A stretch of 64,000 nt of DNA from Clostridia bacterium (GTDB lineage Bacteria; Bacillota; Clostridia; Lachnospirales; Anaerotignaceae), in NCBI GenBank assembly GCA_022786605.1, contig JALFWW010000016.1, positions 1-64,000 of the forward strand, read 5' to 3'. Shown one piece after another: positions 45,156-53,883 of this stretch (positions are counted from its first letter, which is position 1; each line of letters begins with the position of its first letter). Below the pieces are notes generated by a model. The model was not told the DNA's origin and did no database searches. It saw only the letters and a program-made list of their open reading frames with translations. The position numbers were made by a program, and so were the translations under genes.

Positions 45156-46544
45156 ATGCGCAGAGAAAACAATCTTGGAACAGACAGCATGGCAGGGCTG
45201 GTGGTACGTCTTGCTATACCGGCGATGCTGGCACAGTTTATCAATGTCCTGTATAGTATCGTGGACAGAATTTTCATTGGTAATATTCCAGAGATTGGCG
45301 CCACTGCTTTGGCAGGGGTAGGAATCTGTGGACCCATTGTAACCCTCATTACTTCTTTTTCTATGTGGGTCGGTATTGGTGGTTCTCCTTTGATGAGTAT
45401 CAAAATGGGGGAGAATGACCGAAAAGGTGCTTCTCAGATCATGGCAAACTGTTTTCTGATGATGATTGTCATGGCTGTTCTCATTACACTGCTGGTTATT
45501 TTGTTCAAACAGCCTTTGCTGATGCTTTTTGGTGCCAGTGAAGTGACCTTTCCCTATGCCAACACATATATGACCATTTATGCGGCAGGCAGTATTTTTG
45601 CCATATTATCCATGGGGATGAATACATTCATCATCTGTCAGGGATATTCTAAAATTGCCATGATGTCGGTGGTTGTAGGTGCGGTTACTAATATTATTCT
45701 TGACCCCGTATTTATTTTCGTATGCAATATGGGAGTAGCTGGTGCGGCTGTGGCAACGGTCATTGCGCAGATGGTATCCTGTGCTTTTGTACTGCTGTTT
45801 CTTTTTGGCAAAAGACCGCCTGTACGCATTACCTTTGGCGGTTATAATCGGGTGCTGATGCTTCGTATTTTGCTGACAGGGCTTTCTCCCTTTATTATTG
45901 TGGCACTGGACAGCGGTCTGATCATTGCCATGAACATGGTATTGCAGCATTACGGCGGTCCGGGATATGGTGACCAGTTGGTAACTTGTCATACCATTGC
46001 CCAGAGCTTTTTCCTCATGGTCACATTGCCTATGGGGGGGATGACTGGCTCTACACAGCCGATTTTGGGCTTTAACTACGGTGCATGCCAGATGGATCGT
46101 GTCAGAAGCGGACAAAAATATACATTGATTCTGTGTCTGATTTTTACAGCTGTCATGATGCTGGCAGCCCATGTTTTCTCGCCTTATTTCGTAAGGTTGT
46201 TTACAAATGACGCATTTTATATGGACTTGTCTGTTAAAGCCATCAAGATTATGACGCTGATGATTTTGCCGCTGGCTGTGCAGTATACCATTGTTGACGG
46301 TTTTACTGGTCTGTCAGCGGTGGGTTATTCCATAACCCTTTCCACATTCAGAAAAATGCTTTATTTTGCCGCAATGATGATTTTTCCGCTGCTCTTTGGC
46401 ATTGAGAATGTCTTTTTCGCGGAACCATTTGTGGATTTGATCAGTGCAGGGGTATCTGTATTGGTATATTTGAAGTGTATGAGCGGTATTCTGCGTCGCA
46501 GAGAGGAAAAAGTGGCTTTGGAACTGCGCGAATCTGCCACATGA
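45156..46544 (+). CDS. MATE-family efflux transporter (MepA-like)
   Basis: 462-residue MATE antiporter of a different subgroup from the other two (start NNLGTDSMAGLVVRLAIPAMLAQFINVLYSIVDRIFIGNI). The middle contains the GYGDQLVTCHTIAQSFF and QPILGFNYGA signatures of MepA-type pumps. The ATG at 45156 follows GGGGGGAA; the longer open frame upstream has no start signal. Divergent from the neighbouring MATE. Confidence 0.92.
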   Translation: MRRENNLGTDSMAGLVVRLAIPAMLAQFINVLYSIVDRIFIGNIPEIGATALAGVGICGPIVTLITSFSMWVGIGGSPLMSIKMGENDRKGASQIMANCFLMMIVMAVLITLLVILFKQPLLMLFGASEVTFPYANTYMTIYAAGSIFAILSMGMNTFIICQGYSKIAMMSVVVGAVTNIILDPVFIFVCNMGVAGAAVATVIAQMVSCAFVLLFLFGKRPPVRITFGGYNRVLMLRILLTGLSPFIIVALDSGLIIAMNMVLQHYGGPGYGDQLVTCHTIAQSFFLMVTLPMGGMTGSTQPILGFNYGACQMDRVRSGQKYTLILCLIFTAVMMLAAHVFSPYFVRLFTNDAFYMDLSVKAIKIMTLMILPLAVQYTIVDGFTGLSAVGYSITLSTFRKMLYFAAMMIFPLLFGIENVFFAEPFVDLISAGVSVLVYLKCMSGILRRREEKVALELRESAT

Positions 46545-46546
46545 GA

Positions 46547-46589
46547 AAAAAGAATCCAAAACACTGTGGTGTTTTGGATTCTTTTATAT
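46547..46589. terminator. Bidirectional terminator after the MATE gene
   Basis: AAAAGAATCCAAAACAC (46548-46564) pairs with GTGTTTTGGATTCTTTT (46569-46585) around a 4-nt loop; perfect stem with T's. Confidence 0.88.
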
Positions 46590-46605
46590 AAAAGGAGTGT
46601 AAGAT

Positions 46606-47175
46606 ATGGACAAAAAAATGCAGAAAAAACAGTGCCGACAAGAGATTCGAAAAAAATTGGCTGGGCTTTCAAAAGAATACAGCCAAGAAGCCAGTCTGCG
46701 TATTTTTTCGTTTTTACGGGAGATGGAAGTTTTTCAAACAGCGAAAACCATATTTTGTTTTGTCAGCACCCCAGAAGAAATCAATACCCATCCTATCATT
46801 AGATATGCATGGGACTGTGGCAAGAGGGTTGCGGTACCGAAATGTCTGGAAAAAGGGTATATGGAGGCATATGTCATTCAAGAAGAAGCAGATTTGGAAG
46901 AAGGAAAATTTGGCATTTTGGAACCCAAAGAAGGGTGTCAGCTTTTAGAGCCAAAAGAGATTGACCTGATCATCCTGCCATGTCTTTCCTGTGACAGAAA
47001 TGGAAATCGGCTGGGATATGGCGGCGGATATTATGATCGGTATCTGGAAAAATGCGGTGCAGTCAGTGTTGTGATATGCAGGGAAAAATTGATGCTGGAT
47101 GAGATTCCAGCGGAATCTTTTGACCAAAGACCTCAGTTTTTGATTACGGAAAAAGGGGTAATATCCGTAGGGTGA
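46606..47175 (+). CDS. 5-formyltetrahydrofolate cyclo-ligase
   Basis: 189-residue ATP-dependent enzyme returning 5-formyl-THF to 5,10-methenyl-THF. The C-terminal folate motif LGYGGGYYDRYL and the mid-protein GILEPKEG...IDLIILPCLSCDRNGNRLG are characteristic. Basic N-terminal KKQCRQEIRKKLAGLSKEY is the usual ATP-binding start. AAAGGAGTG precedes the ATG. Confidence 0.94.
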   Translation: MDKKMQKKQCRQEIRKKLAGLSKEYSQEASLRIFSFLREMEVFQTAKTIFCFVSTPEEINTHPIIRYAWDCGKRVAVPKCLEKGYMEAYVIQEEADLEEGKFGILEPKEGCQLLEPKEIDLIILPCLSCDRNGNRLGYGGGYYDRYLEKCGAVSVVICREKLMLDEIPAESFDQRPQFLITEKGVISVG

Positions 47176-47227
47176 AGATATTTGTTTTATTGTGGGAAAA
47201 TAAAAACAGTTTTTTTAATGACAAGTG

Positions 47228-47256
47228 TTTACATTTGTCGAAAAATAAAATAAAAT
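47228..47256 (+). promoter_or_regulatory. Promoter of the NCS2 permease
   Basis: TTTACA (47228-47233), 17-bp spacer, TAAAAT (47251-47256). No purine-riboswitch core is seen in the short leader. Confidence 0.55.
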
Positions 47257-47302
47257 GAGGTTTGGTAAAAATTCAAGTAAAGGTATGTGAGGGAAGAGGA
47301 TT

Positions 47303-48709
47303 ATGAAAGACACAAAAGTTTTATCTGGAACGGCATATTCCTTTGAAGGGAAAATGCCTCTGCGTCAGGCAATCCCACTGGGACTGCAGCATGTACTTGC
47401 TATGTTTGTAGGGAACCTGACACCGTTGCTGATTATTACAGGCGCCTGCGGTCTGGGGGTTGGCAGTGAATTTGCCGATTTGCAGGTCAGCCTGCTGCAA
47501 AATGCCATGCTGGTGGCAGGTCTGGTAACATTGCTTCAGCTTTTTGCCATTGGTCCTGTTGGTGGGAAAGTGCCCATTATCATGGGGACCAGTTCTGGTT
47601 TTATCGGCGTATTTAACAGCGTTGTTGCCAATATGGGCGGTGGCATCATTGCCTACGGTGCTATTATGGGTGCATCTATTATTGGTGGTTTGATGGAAGG
47701 TGTGCTGGGATTTTTCCTGAAACCCCTGCGTAAATTTTTCCCGCCCATTGTTACAGGTACTGTCGTATTGTCCATTGGTTTATCTTTGATTTCCGTTGGG
47801 ATCGGTTCTTTTGGCGGCGGCAGCGGCGCTGTGGACTATGGTTCCATTGAAAATCTGTTGTTGGCCACATTTGTATTGGTTGTGATTTTGATTGTCAAAC
47901 ATGGCACGAAAGGTTTCGCCAGCACATCTTCTATTTTGATCGGTATCATTGCGGGGTATATTGTTGCTTTTATCATGGGATTTGTACTGCCTACAACAGG
48001 TGTGACAGCAGAGGGTGTGGAGTATACAAAAGCATGGGCGCTGAACTGGGATAAGGTAAGAGAAGCAAGCTGGTTTGCGGTGCCTGCTTTGATGCCTGTC
48101 AAAATTATTTTTGACTGGAGAGCCATTGTGCCTGTATTGATTATGTTCGTTGTAACAGCTGTAGAAACTGTTGGTGACATTTCCGGTGTTATGGAAGGCG
48201 GTATGGGCAGAGAAGCAACTGACAAAGAACTGTCCGGCGGTGTTATCTGCGATGGCTTGGGCTCCACATTTGCCGCTTTTTTTGGTGTACTGCCCAATAC
48301 ATCTTTCAGCCAGAATGTAGGTTTGGTTGCTATGACAAAAGTTGTCAATCGTATGGCGCTGGCTACTGGCGCTGTATTCCTGATCCTTTGCGGTCTGATT
48401 CCCAAACTGGGCGCACTGGTTTCCATTATGCCTCAGGCTGTTTTAGGCGGTGCTGCGGTTATGATGTTTTCTTCTATTGTAGTCAGCGGTATCCAGTTGG
48501 TAACAAAAGAACCTATGACCCCCAGAAATTTGACCATTCTTTCTGTGGCACTGGGTGTTGGCTACGGTATTGGTGCCAACAGTGCGATTTTGGCAAAGGC
48601 ACCTCAGGCACTGCAGTTGATTTTTGGCGGTTCCGGCATTGTGCCTGCGGCAATCGTGGCTATTGTACTGCATATTCTGTTGCCAAAAGATGAAGTTGTG
48701 AAAGAATAA
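47303..48709 (+). CDS. Nucleobase:cation symporter-2 (uracil/xanthine permease family)
   Basis: 468-residue, about 14-helix purine/pyrimidine permease. The NCS2 signature QNVGLVAMTKVVNR is present with Gln first, which is more often seen in xanthine/urate-type carriers. A preceding SxSxF-like loop (PNTSFSQN) also fits. The start IPLGLQHVLAMFVGNLTPLLIITGACGLG is typical. Exact substrate not decidable. Confidence 0.9.
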   Translation: MKDTKVLSGTAYSFEGKMPLRQAIPLGLQHVLAMFVGNLTPLLIITGACGLGVGSEFADLQVSLLQNAMLVAGLVTLLQLFAIGPVGGKVPIIMGTSSGFIGVFNSVVANMGGGIIAYGAIMGASIIGGLMEGVLGFFLKPLRKFFPPIVTGTVVLSIGLSLISVGIGSFGGGSGAVDYGSIENLLLATFVLVVILIVKHGTKGFASTSSILIGIIAGYIVAFIMGFVLPTTGVTAEGVEYTKAWALNWDKVREASWFAVPALMPVKIIFDWRAIVPVLIMFVVTAVETVGDISGVMEGGMGREATDKELSGGVICDGLGSTFAAFFGVLPNTSFSQNVGLVAMTKVVNRMALATGAVFLILCGLIPKLGALVSIMPQAVLGGAAVMMFSSIVVSGIQLVTKEPMTPRNLTILSVALGVGYGIGANSAILAKAPQALQLIFGGSGIVPAAIVAIVLHILLPKDEVVKE

Positions 48710-48717
48710 ATGATATG

Positions 48718-48760
48718 AAAAAAGTGATAAAATCAGTGGTTTTGGTTTTATCACTTTTTA
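48718..48760. terminator. Terminator after the NCS2 permease
   Basis: AAAAAGTGATAAAA (48719-48732) pairs with TTTTATCACTTTTT (48746-48759), T run after; A's on the left make it usable from both sides. Confidence 0.85.
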
Positions 48761-48974
48761 TTTTGTCCCGCGGAACGAAAAGGTTGCATAAAACAATAGA
48801 AAAAATAAATCGGAAAAATTAAATATTCTAATCGTTTTAGGAAAATTGGCAAAAAAAGTATTGCGATTTTATGTGGAAATCATAAAAATTCTAGAGGTGT
48901 CTTTTGTACAAAGACAAATGTTTGAGCAATGTGTTAAAATGTCCTTCCGCTGTAAACTTTTTTTTCTAATTCTA
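48761..48974. other. AT-rich intergenic stretch before the serine operon
   Basis: No gene or strong hairpin. A 10-bp palindrome TTTGTACAAA occurs near 48902 but shows no clear context. Confidence 0.45.
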
Positions 48975-49004
48975 TTGACTTTGTAGAATTTTATCATATA
49001 TAAT
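48975..49004 (+). promoter_or_regulatory. SigA promoter of the serine catabolism operon
   Basis: TTGACT (48975-48980), 18-bp spacer, TATAAT (48999-49004), followed by an operator-like palindrome at +5 to +20. Confidence 0.65.
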
Positions 49005-49014
49005 TGTAGTGACC

Positions 49015-49048
49015 AAAATCTTAAGATTTTATAAAAGTTTAAGATTTA
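49015..49048. promoter_or_regulatory. Candidate operator: 16-bp palindrome and repeated half-site
   Basis: Perfect palindrome AAAATCTTAAGATTTT (49015-49030) and a second TTTAAGATTTA (49038-49048), spaced about two helical turns. The site sits just after the transcription start and could bind a regulator of serine use. Confidence 0.5.
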
Positions 49049-49084
49049 CGGGAAGGTTCAAAAGTATGAATAGGGGAGGATATT

Positions 49085-49747
49085 ATGTTACAGGCATTTG
49101 ACATTATCGGTCCGATCATGATTGGTCCATCCAGTTCCCATACAGCCGGTGCCGTACGTATTGGTAAGTATGCACGGTCCATTTTGGGTGGAACACCTGT
49201 AAAAGCCCATATCCGTTTCAGTGGTTCCTTTGCGAAAACATACAAGGGACATGGCACAGATAAAGCGGTGATCGCAGGCATTTTGGGAATGGATACAGAT
49301 GATGCCCGCATTCGTGTCAGCATGGATGTGGCAAAAGAAGAAGGTCTGACATTCGAATTTGAAGAAGCGGATATCGATGGTGCTCACCCCAATACAGCAG
49401 AAATCACACTGGAAGATGCGGCAGGAAGAACTGCGCAGGTACAGGGTGCTTCTGTTGGCGGCGGCAACATCGTCATCAATAAAATCAACGGTACCGCAGT
49501 TGCCATCAACGGGAAATCCGATACACTGGTAATCCCTCATCAGGATATTCCGGGTATGATTGCGGTTGTTACCAAGATTTTGGCGGAAAAAGGCGTAAAC
49601 GTTCACGGATTCTCTCTTTGCAGAGATCATAAGGGCGGTACAGCTGTTATGACCATTGAAATCGATGGTGACATCAATGAATCTGTACAGGATGCAATTG
49701 TGGAAAATCCTCATATTTTTTCCTGTACTATTCTGAAAGCAATTTAA
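49085..49747 (+). CDS. sdaAB: L-serine ammonia-lyase, beta subunit
   Basis: 220-residue beta subunit of the iron-sulphur L-serine dehydratase (serine to pyruvate and ammonia). N-terminal catalytic-domain start DIIGPIMIGPSSSHTAGAVRIG, later an ACT domain (about residues 146-220; IPGMIAVVTKILAEKGVNVHGFSLCR) for allosteric serine binding. GGGGAGG precedes the ATG. Followed by the alpha subunit after 16 nt. Confidence 0.96.
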   Translation: MLQAFDIIGPIMIGPSSSHTAGAVRIGKYARSILGGTPVKAHIRFSGSFAKTYKGHGTDKAVIAGILGMDTDDARIRVSMDVAKEEGLTFEFEEADIDGAHPNTAEITLEDAAGRTAQVQGASVGGGNIVINKINGTAVAINGKSDTLVIPHQDIPGMIAVVTKILAEKGVNVHGFSLCRDHKGGTAVMTIEIDGDINESVQDAIVENPHIFSCTILKAI

Positions 49748-49763
49748 GGAGAGAGGTGAAACT

Positions 49764-50648
49764 ATGTTCAAATATGATTCTTTGGCAGATTTAGTTGCGG
49801 CAGCAACGCAAGCAAATGAACCTCTTTCTAAAATCATCCTGCGTGAACAGGCGGAAGCGACAGAAAGTACAGAAGAAGCACTGTATGCGCAGATGGAGCG
49901 CTCTTTGGAGGTTATGCGTGAATCTGTAGAGGAAGGTCTGGATCCCGACAAACGTTCCGCAAGCGGTTTAACTGGCGGCGACGCTTACAAAATGATGCGT
50001 GCGGTACAGGAAAACAGAAACATCTGCGGCAAAATCTTCGGGGATGCTATGACAAAAGCACTGGCTGTTTCTCAGACCAATGCTTGTATGGGCAGAATTG
50101 TTGCGGCACCTACAGCAGGCAGCTGTGGTATTTTGCCTTCCGCTCTGCTGACCATTTCCGAAAGCAGAAACATTCCTAACGAAGATGTGGTAATGGCACT
50201 GTTCACAGCATCCGCTGTAGGTATGGTCATTGCAAATAACGCTAGTATTGCTGGTGCAGCAGGTGGCTGTCAGGCAGAATGCGGTGCGGCAAGCGCTATG
50301 GCGGCGGCTGCCATCGTAGAAATCTGTGGCGGTACACCCAAAATGTGTGAACATGCATGTGCCATTGCATTGAAAAATATTCTGGGTCTGGTATGTGACC
50401 CTGTTGCAGGTCTGGTAGAAATCCCCTGCATCAAGAGAAACGCAGCTGGTGTTGCCAACGCGTTTGTGGCGGCAGAACTGGCTCTGGCAGGAATTGAAAG
50501 CGCAATTCCCGCTGATGAAGTCATTATTGCAATGAAGAAAATCGGTGACGCTATGTCTTCTACCCTGAAAGAAACAGCAGAAGGCGGTCTGGCTGTAACA
50601 CCGACAGGTAAAAAGCTTTGTGAAAAAGTATTTGGTTGCTGCCAATAA
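49764..50648 (+). CDS. sdaAA: L-serine ammonia-lyase, alpha subunit
   Basis: 294-residue alpha subunit carrying the oxygen-sensitive [4Fe-4S] cluster. The cysteines lie in AAPTAGSCGILPSALL, GGTPKMCEHACAIALKN and LVCDPVAGLVEIPCIKRN. Substrate water removal is done by the cluster's free iron. Together with SdaAB it forms the enzyme. Confidence 0.96.
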   Translation: MFKYDSLADLVAAATQANEPLSKIILREQAEATESTEEALYAQMERSLEVMRESVEEGLDPDKRSASGLTGGDAYKMMRAVQENRNICGKIFGDAMTKALAVSQTNACMGRIVAAPTAGSCGILPSALLTISESRNIPNEDVVMALFTASAVGMVIANNASIAGAAGGCQAECGAASAMAAAAIVEICGGTPKMCEHACAIALKNILGLVCDPVAGLVEIPCIKRNAAGVANAFVAAELALAGIESAIPADEVIIAMKKIGDAMSSTLKETAEGGLAVTPTGKKLCEKVFGCCQ

Positions 50649-50739
50649 AGGGGAGGCAAAAATACTTTCAATATTAAGATCGTACAACCTGAAAAAACGC
50701 AATATTGAACATTTATAATTTAATAGGAGAATCATAATC

Positions 50740-51969
50740 ATGACAAACATTCTTAAAAAGTGGAATAGCATTAGCTTAGTAAAACGTATTATTTGCGGTT
50801 TGATCATCGGTGCTATTTTGGGTCTGGCAGTTCCTACTGCAACACCCATCGGCATTCTGGGTACTCTGTTTGTAAGTGCTCTGAAAGCAATCGCACCTGT
50901 ACTGGTATTTTTCCTGGTAATCGCAGCGCTGGCTTGTGGTAACGAAGGCGGCGGCAAAACCATGGGTCGTGTTGTTATCCTGTATCTGGTAGGTACATTC
51001 CTGTCTGCAGTAGTAGCAGTTCTGGCTTGCCATTTCATTCCTGTAACACTGCCTCTGGACAGCACAGCAGCCGTTGAAGGTTATGAAGCTGCAGGCGGCA
51101 TCGGCGAAGTATTCACAAACCTGCTGATGAATCTGGTAGCAAACCCCTTTGATTCCATTATCAAAGCAAACTACTTGGGTATTCTGGCATGGGCTGTTAT
51201 CTTCGGTCTGGCACTGAAAGCTGCTTCTGAACCCACCAAAAAAGCACTGTTCGATTTCTCTGAAGCTGTTTCTCAGGCAGTTAGATGGGTAATCAGCTTT
51301 GCTCCTTTTGGTATCCTGGGTCTGGTATTTACAACAGTTTCCACAAACGGTCTGGAAATCTTCGTAGAATACGGCAGACTGCTGGCTATTCTGGTTGGTT
51401 GTATGGCATTCGTTGCTCTGATCCTGAACCCCATCATCGTGTTCACTCAGATCAAACAGAATCCTTACAAACTGGTATTCAAATGCTTAAGAGAATCTTT
51501 CGTAACAGCATTCTTCACAAGAAGCTCTGCTGCTAACATCCCTGTTAACATGAACCTGTGCGAATCCCTGGGTCTGGATGAAGACAACTACTCCATCTCT
51601 ATCCCTCTGGGCGCAACAATCAACATGGGTGGTGCAGCGATCACAATCACAGTTATGACACTGGCTTGCGTAAACACAGTAGGTATGGAAGTTCCTCTGG
51701 CAATGAAGATCCTGCTGAGCTTCGTAGCAGCTATCTCCGCATGTGGCGCTTCTGGTGTTGCCGGCGGTTCCCTGCTGCTGATTCCTCTGGCTTGCTCTCT
51801 GTTCGGTATCGGCAACGATGTCGCTATGCAGGTTGTAGGTGTAGGTTTCATCATCGGCGTTATTCAGGACTCTTGCGAAACAGGTCTGAACTCTTCCACA
51901 GACGCACTGTTTACAGCAGCTGCTGAATTCCATGATTGGAAAGCAGCAGGCAAATCTTTGCCTATCTAA
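50740..51969 (+). CDS. sstT: Serine/threonine:Na+ symporter SstT
   Basis: 409-residue DAACS-family carrier with eight membrane helices and two re-entrant hairpins. Features: [41 protein letters not shown] and the [19 protein letters not shown] end. It lies 91 nt after sdaAA and has its own GGAGA site, so the operon imports and then deaminates serine. Codon use is strongly biased, suggesting high expression. Confidence 0.95.
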   Translation: MTNILKKWNSISLVKRIICGLIIGAILGLAVPTATPIGILGTLFVSALKAIAPVLVFFLVIAALACGNEGGGKTMGRVVILYLVGTFLSAVVAVLACHFIPVTLPLDSTAAVEGYEAAGGIGEVFTNLLMNLVANPFDSIIKANYLGILAWAVIFGLALKAASEPTKKALFDFSEAVSQAVRWVISFAPFGILGLVFTTVSTNGLEIFVEYGRLLAILVGCMAFVALILNPIIVFTQIKQNPYKLVFKCLRESFVTAFFTRSSAANIPVNMNLCESLGLDEDNYSISIPLGATINMGGAAITITVMTLACVNTVGMEVPLAMKILLSFVAAISACGASGVAGGSLLLIPLACSLFGIGNDVAMQVVGVGFIIGVIQDSCETGLNSSTDALFTAAAEFHDWKAAGKSLPI

Positions 51970-52000
51970 TTTTAAAAAGAATAAAATTGCAGGTTGTACG

Positions 52001-52040
52001 AAAACCCTGCCGGCTTTGGTCGGCAGGGTTTCATTTTTTT
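52001..52040 (+). terminator. Intrinsic terminator of the serine operon
   Basis: GC-rich stem AAACCCTGCCG with its complement (52002-52012 and 52021-52031), short loop and a T-tract at 52034-52040. Confidence 0.9.
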
Positions 52041-52060
52041 ATACATTTTTCTCTGCCGCC

Positions 52061-52089
52061 TTGTTTTTTTCTAAAAAATTCATTATAAT
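52061..52089 (+). promoter_or_regulatory. SigA promoter of the monooxygenase-like gene
   Basis: TTGTTT (52061-52066), 17-bp spacer, TATAAT (52084-52089). Confidence 0.65.
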
Positions 52090-52137
52090 TTCTTATATGC
52101 ATAACGGCGAACAGCATGCAGAAAGGATAGATGTAAA

Positions 52138-52434
52138 ATGATTATGCTGATTGCAAAAAATACATTAATCGAAGGAAAACAAAAAGAATTTACAGAATTG
52201 GCAGAAAAACTGGTTTTGGCAACTAGAAAAGAAGCCGGCTGCATTGCTTATGATTTGGTTGCAGATCAGGCTGATGCCAGTGTTTATTATTTTGTGGAAA
52301 AATATCGAGATATGGCGGCGGTGGAGGAACATCGTGCCTCTGCGCATTTTCAAACCATCGTGCCGCAGTTTGGACCACTGCGTGTAAAGCCTTCGGAAGT
52401 TTCCGTTTGTGAAGTGTTGCCATTTTCAAAGTGA
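52138..52434 (+). CDS. Antibiotic biosynthesis monooxygenase (ABM)-domain protein, YgiN-like
   Basis: 98-residue ferredoxin-fold ABM protein. KNTLIEGKQKEFTELAEKLVLATRKEAGCIAYDLVAD and FVEKYRDMAAVEEHRASAHFQ are the typical pattern. Quinol- or heme-oxidising activities are known in this family, but no catalytic signature distinguishes here. Start at 52138; a second ATG two codons later is possible. The next gene starts 18 nt later. Confidence 0.85.
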   Translation: MIMLIAKNTLIEGKQKEFTELAEKLVLATRKEAGCIAYDLVADQADASVYYFVEKYRDMAAVEEHRASAHFQTIVPQFGPLRVKPSEVSVCEVLPFSK

Positions 52435-52452
52435 TAGAAAAGGGGAGTGCAT

Positions 52453-52935
52453 ATGGGACACCCGGTATTATATAGAAAGCGTTTTATGCCACAGGAAACC
52501 GTTTTGCTGCGGGATGATATTTTGATCTATCAGGATGAAAAAGTCATTGTAACAAAATGGAAAGTATTTCGTCCAAAAGCAAAATTCAGCCATGGTGTAT
52601 CCTGTTATTTTTTAAAAGAAGGATATAAAGTCAGCAAGTTTCTGAATGATAATGAGGAATTGGTATACTATTATTGTGATATCATCGACACCACTTATGA
52701 CGCTCAGGAAAACAGCTATCTTTTTACGGATTTGCTGGCGGATGTCATTGTCTATGCCTCAGGTTTTGTAAAAGTGGTTGATTTGGCGGAATTGGCAGAT
52801 ATGCTGGAGGAAGGTGTCATCACGGAAGACTTGGTGAAAAAAAGCCTGCGTCGTCTGGAAAGCCTGCTGCACATCATTTACGAAGGCAAATTTAGTGAAC
52901 TGACGAGATATCTGGAAATTGAGGGAAGTAAATGA
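52453..52935 (+). CDS. DUF402-domain protein
   Basis: 160-residue DUF402 beta-barrel protein (CYYDIIDTTYD-like core, TDLLADVIVYASGFVKVVDLAEL). Related Bacillus and Staphylococcus proteins are nucleoside tri/diphosphate phosphatases, so such activity is possible. AGGGGAG lies 5 nt before the ATG at 52453. Overlaps radC by 4 bp (ATGA). Confidence 0.8.
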   Translation: MGHPVLYRKRFMPQETVLLRDDILIYQDEKVIVTKWKVFRPKAKFSHGVSCYFLKEGYKVSKFLNDNEELVYYYCDIIDTTYDAQENSYLFTDLLADVIVYASGFVKVVDLAELADMLEEGVITEDLVKKSLRRLESLLHIIYEGKFSELTRYLEIEGSK

Positions 52936-53618
52936 GTGAAAATGTGCACAAGGGACATCGCGAGCGTATGCGCAAACGATTTCTGACAGAAGGTGCGGAC
53001 GGTTTCGCAGATCATGAATTACTGGAATTATTGCTGTATTATGCAGTGCCGCGGGGCGATGTGAATCCGCTTGCCCATAAAATGCTGACGGAGTTTGGTA
53101 CACTTTCCATGCTGCTTTCGGCAGATCCGGCGGATATCAGCCGCAGATGCGGCGTGAAAGAAAGCACAGCATTGCTTCTGGTACTGCAAAGTGCTTTGGA
53201 TCATCGTCTGGAACAGGAAAAATGGCGGGATAAGCCGATTTTGGATTCTGTTTCTCGCGCAGGAGCCTTTGCGGTAGATTTGCTTTCTCATTATCATTAT
53301 GAACGGTTTTACGTTTTGTGTTTGGATAACCGTAAACAGCTGATTCATAGCTGTATGATTTCAGAAGGTACTGTGGATGAATCAGTGGTGTATCCCAGAC
53401 TGGTGGTGGAAGCCGCTCTGCGTTATCAGGCTTCTTCTGTGATTTTGATGCATAACCATCCAGGCGGAACATTGATGCCGTCTTTTTCTGATGTGGAATT
53501 GACTGCACGTATGGCAAAGATTTTGCATGAGATTGGCATAGAGGTGGCAGACCATATCATTGTTGCGGAAAACCAATATTTTAGTTTTGTGGAACATGAT
53601 TATTTGAAGGAAAAATAA
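52932..53618 (+). CDS. radC: RadC-family JAMM protein
   Basis: 228 residues. N-terminal helix-hairpin-helix-like region (GADGFADHELLELLLYYAVPRGDVNPLAHKML) and the C-terminal JAMM/MPN domain with metal motif HNHPGGTLMPSFSD. RadC is conserved beside DNA-repair and competence genes, although its exact activity is unresolved. Confidence 0.95.
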   Translation: MSENVHKGHRERMRKRFLTEGADGFADHELLELLLYYAVPRGDVNPLAHKMLTEFGTLSMLLSADPADISRRCGVKESTALLLVLQSALDHRLEQEKWRDKPILDSVSRAGAFAVDLLSHYHYERFYVLCLDNRKQLIHSCMISEGTVDESVVYPRLVVEAALRYQASSVILMHNHPGGTLMPSFSDVELTARMAKILHEIGIEVADHIIVAENQYFSFVEHDYLKEK

Positions 53619-53634
53619 ACAGGAGGTTTTGGAT

Positions 53635-53856
53635 ATGAAAAAACTATATCGTTCTAAAAATAATGTGAAAATATCCGGTGTATGCGGCGGTTTGGCAGAA
53701 TATTTCAATATTGACGCTACTCTGGTGCGCTTGCTTTGGGTCTTGGTATCTTTGCTGACCAGTGGTATCATTGGTTTGATTGCTTATATTGTATGTGTAT
53801 TTGTGATTCCCGTTGATGACGGATATGTTGATGCCGAATTTAACGAAAAGAAATAA
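53635..53856 (+). CDS. PspC-domain membrane protein
   Basis: 73-residue small protein with the PspC signature KKLYRSKNNVKISGVCGGLAEYFNIDATLVRLLWVL and one long hydrophobic segment (about residues 30-62, probably two short helices). PspC proteins sense or stabilise the membrane under stress. AGGAGG precedes the ATG; 27 nt before trpS. Confidence 0.93.
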   Translation: MKKLYRSKNNVKISGVCGGLAEYFNIDATLVRLLWVLVSLLTSGIIGLIAYIVCVFVIPVDDGYVDAEFNEKK

Positions 53857-53883
53857 GTTCTTATAGAAAGAGAGGAAACAAAA

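Noticed and set aside
47176..47302. Purine riboswitch before the NCS2 permease
   Set aside because: Leader is too short and lacks the conserved core and three-way junction.
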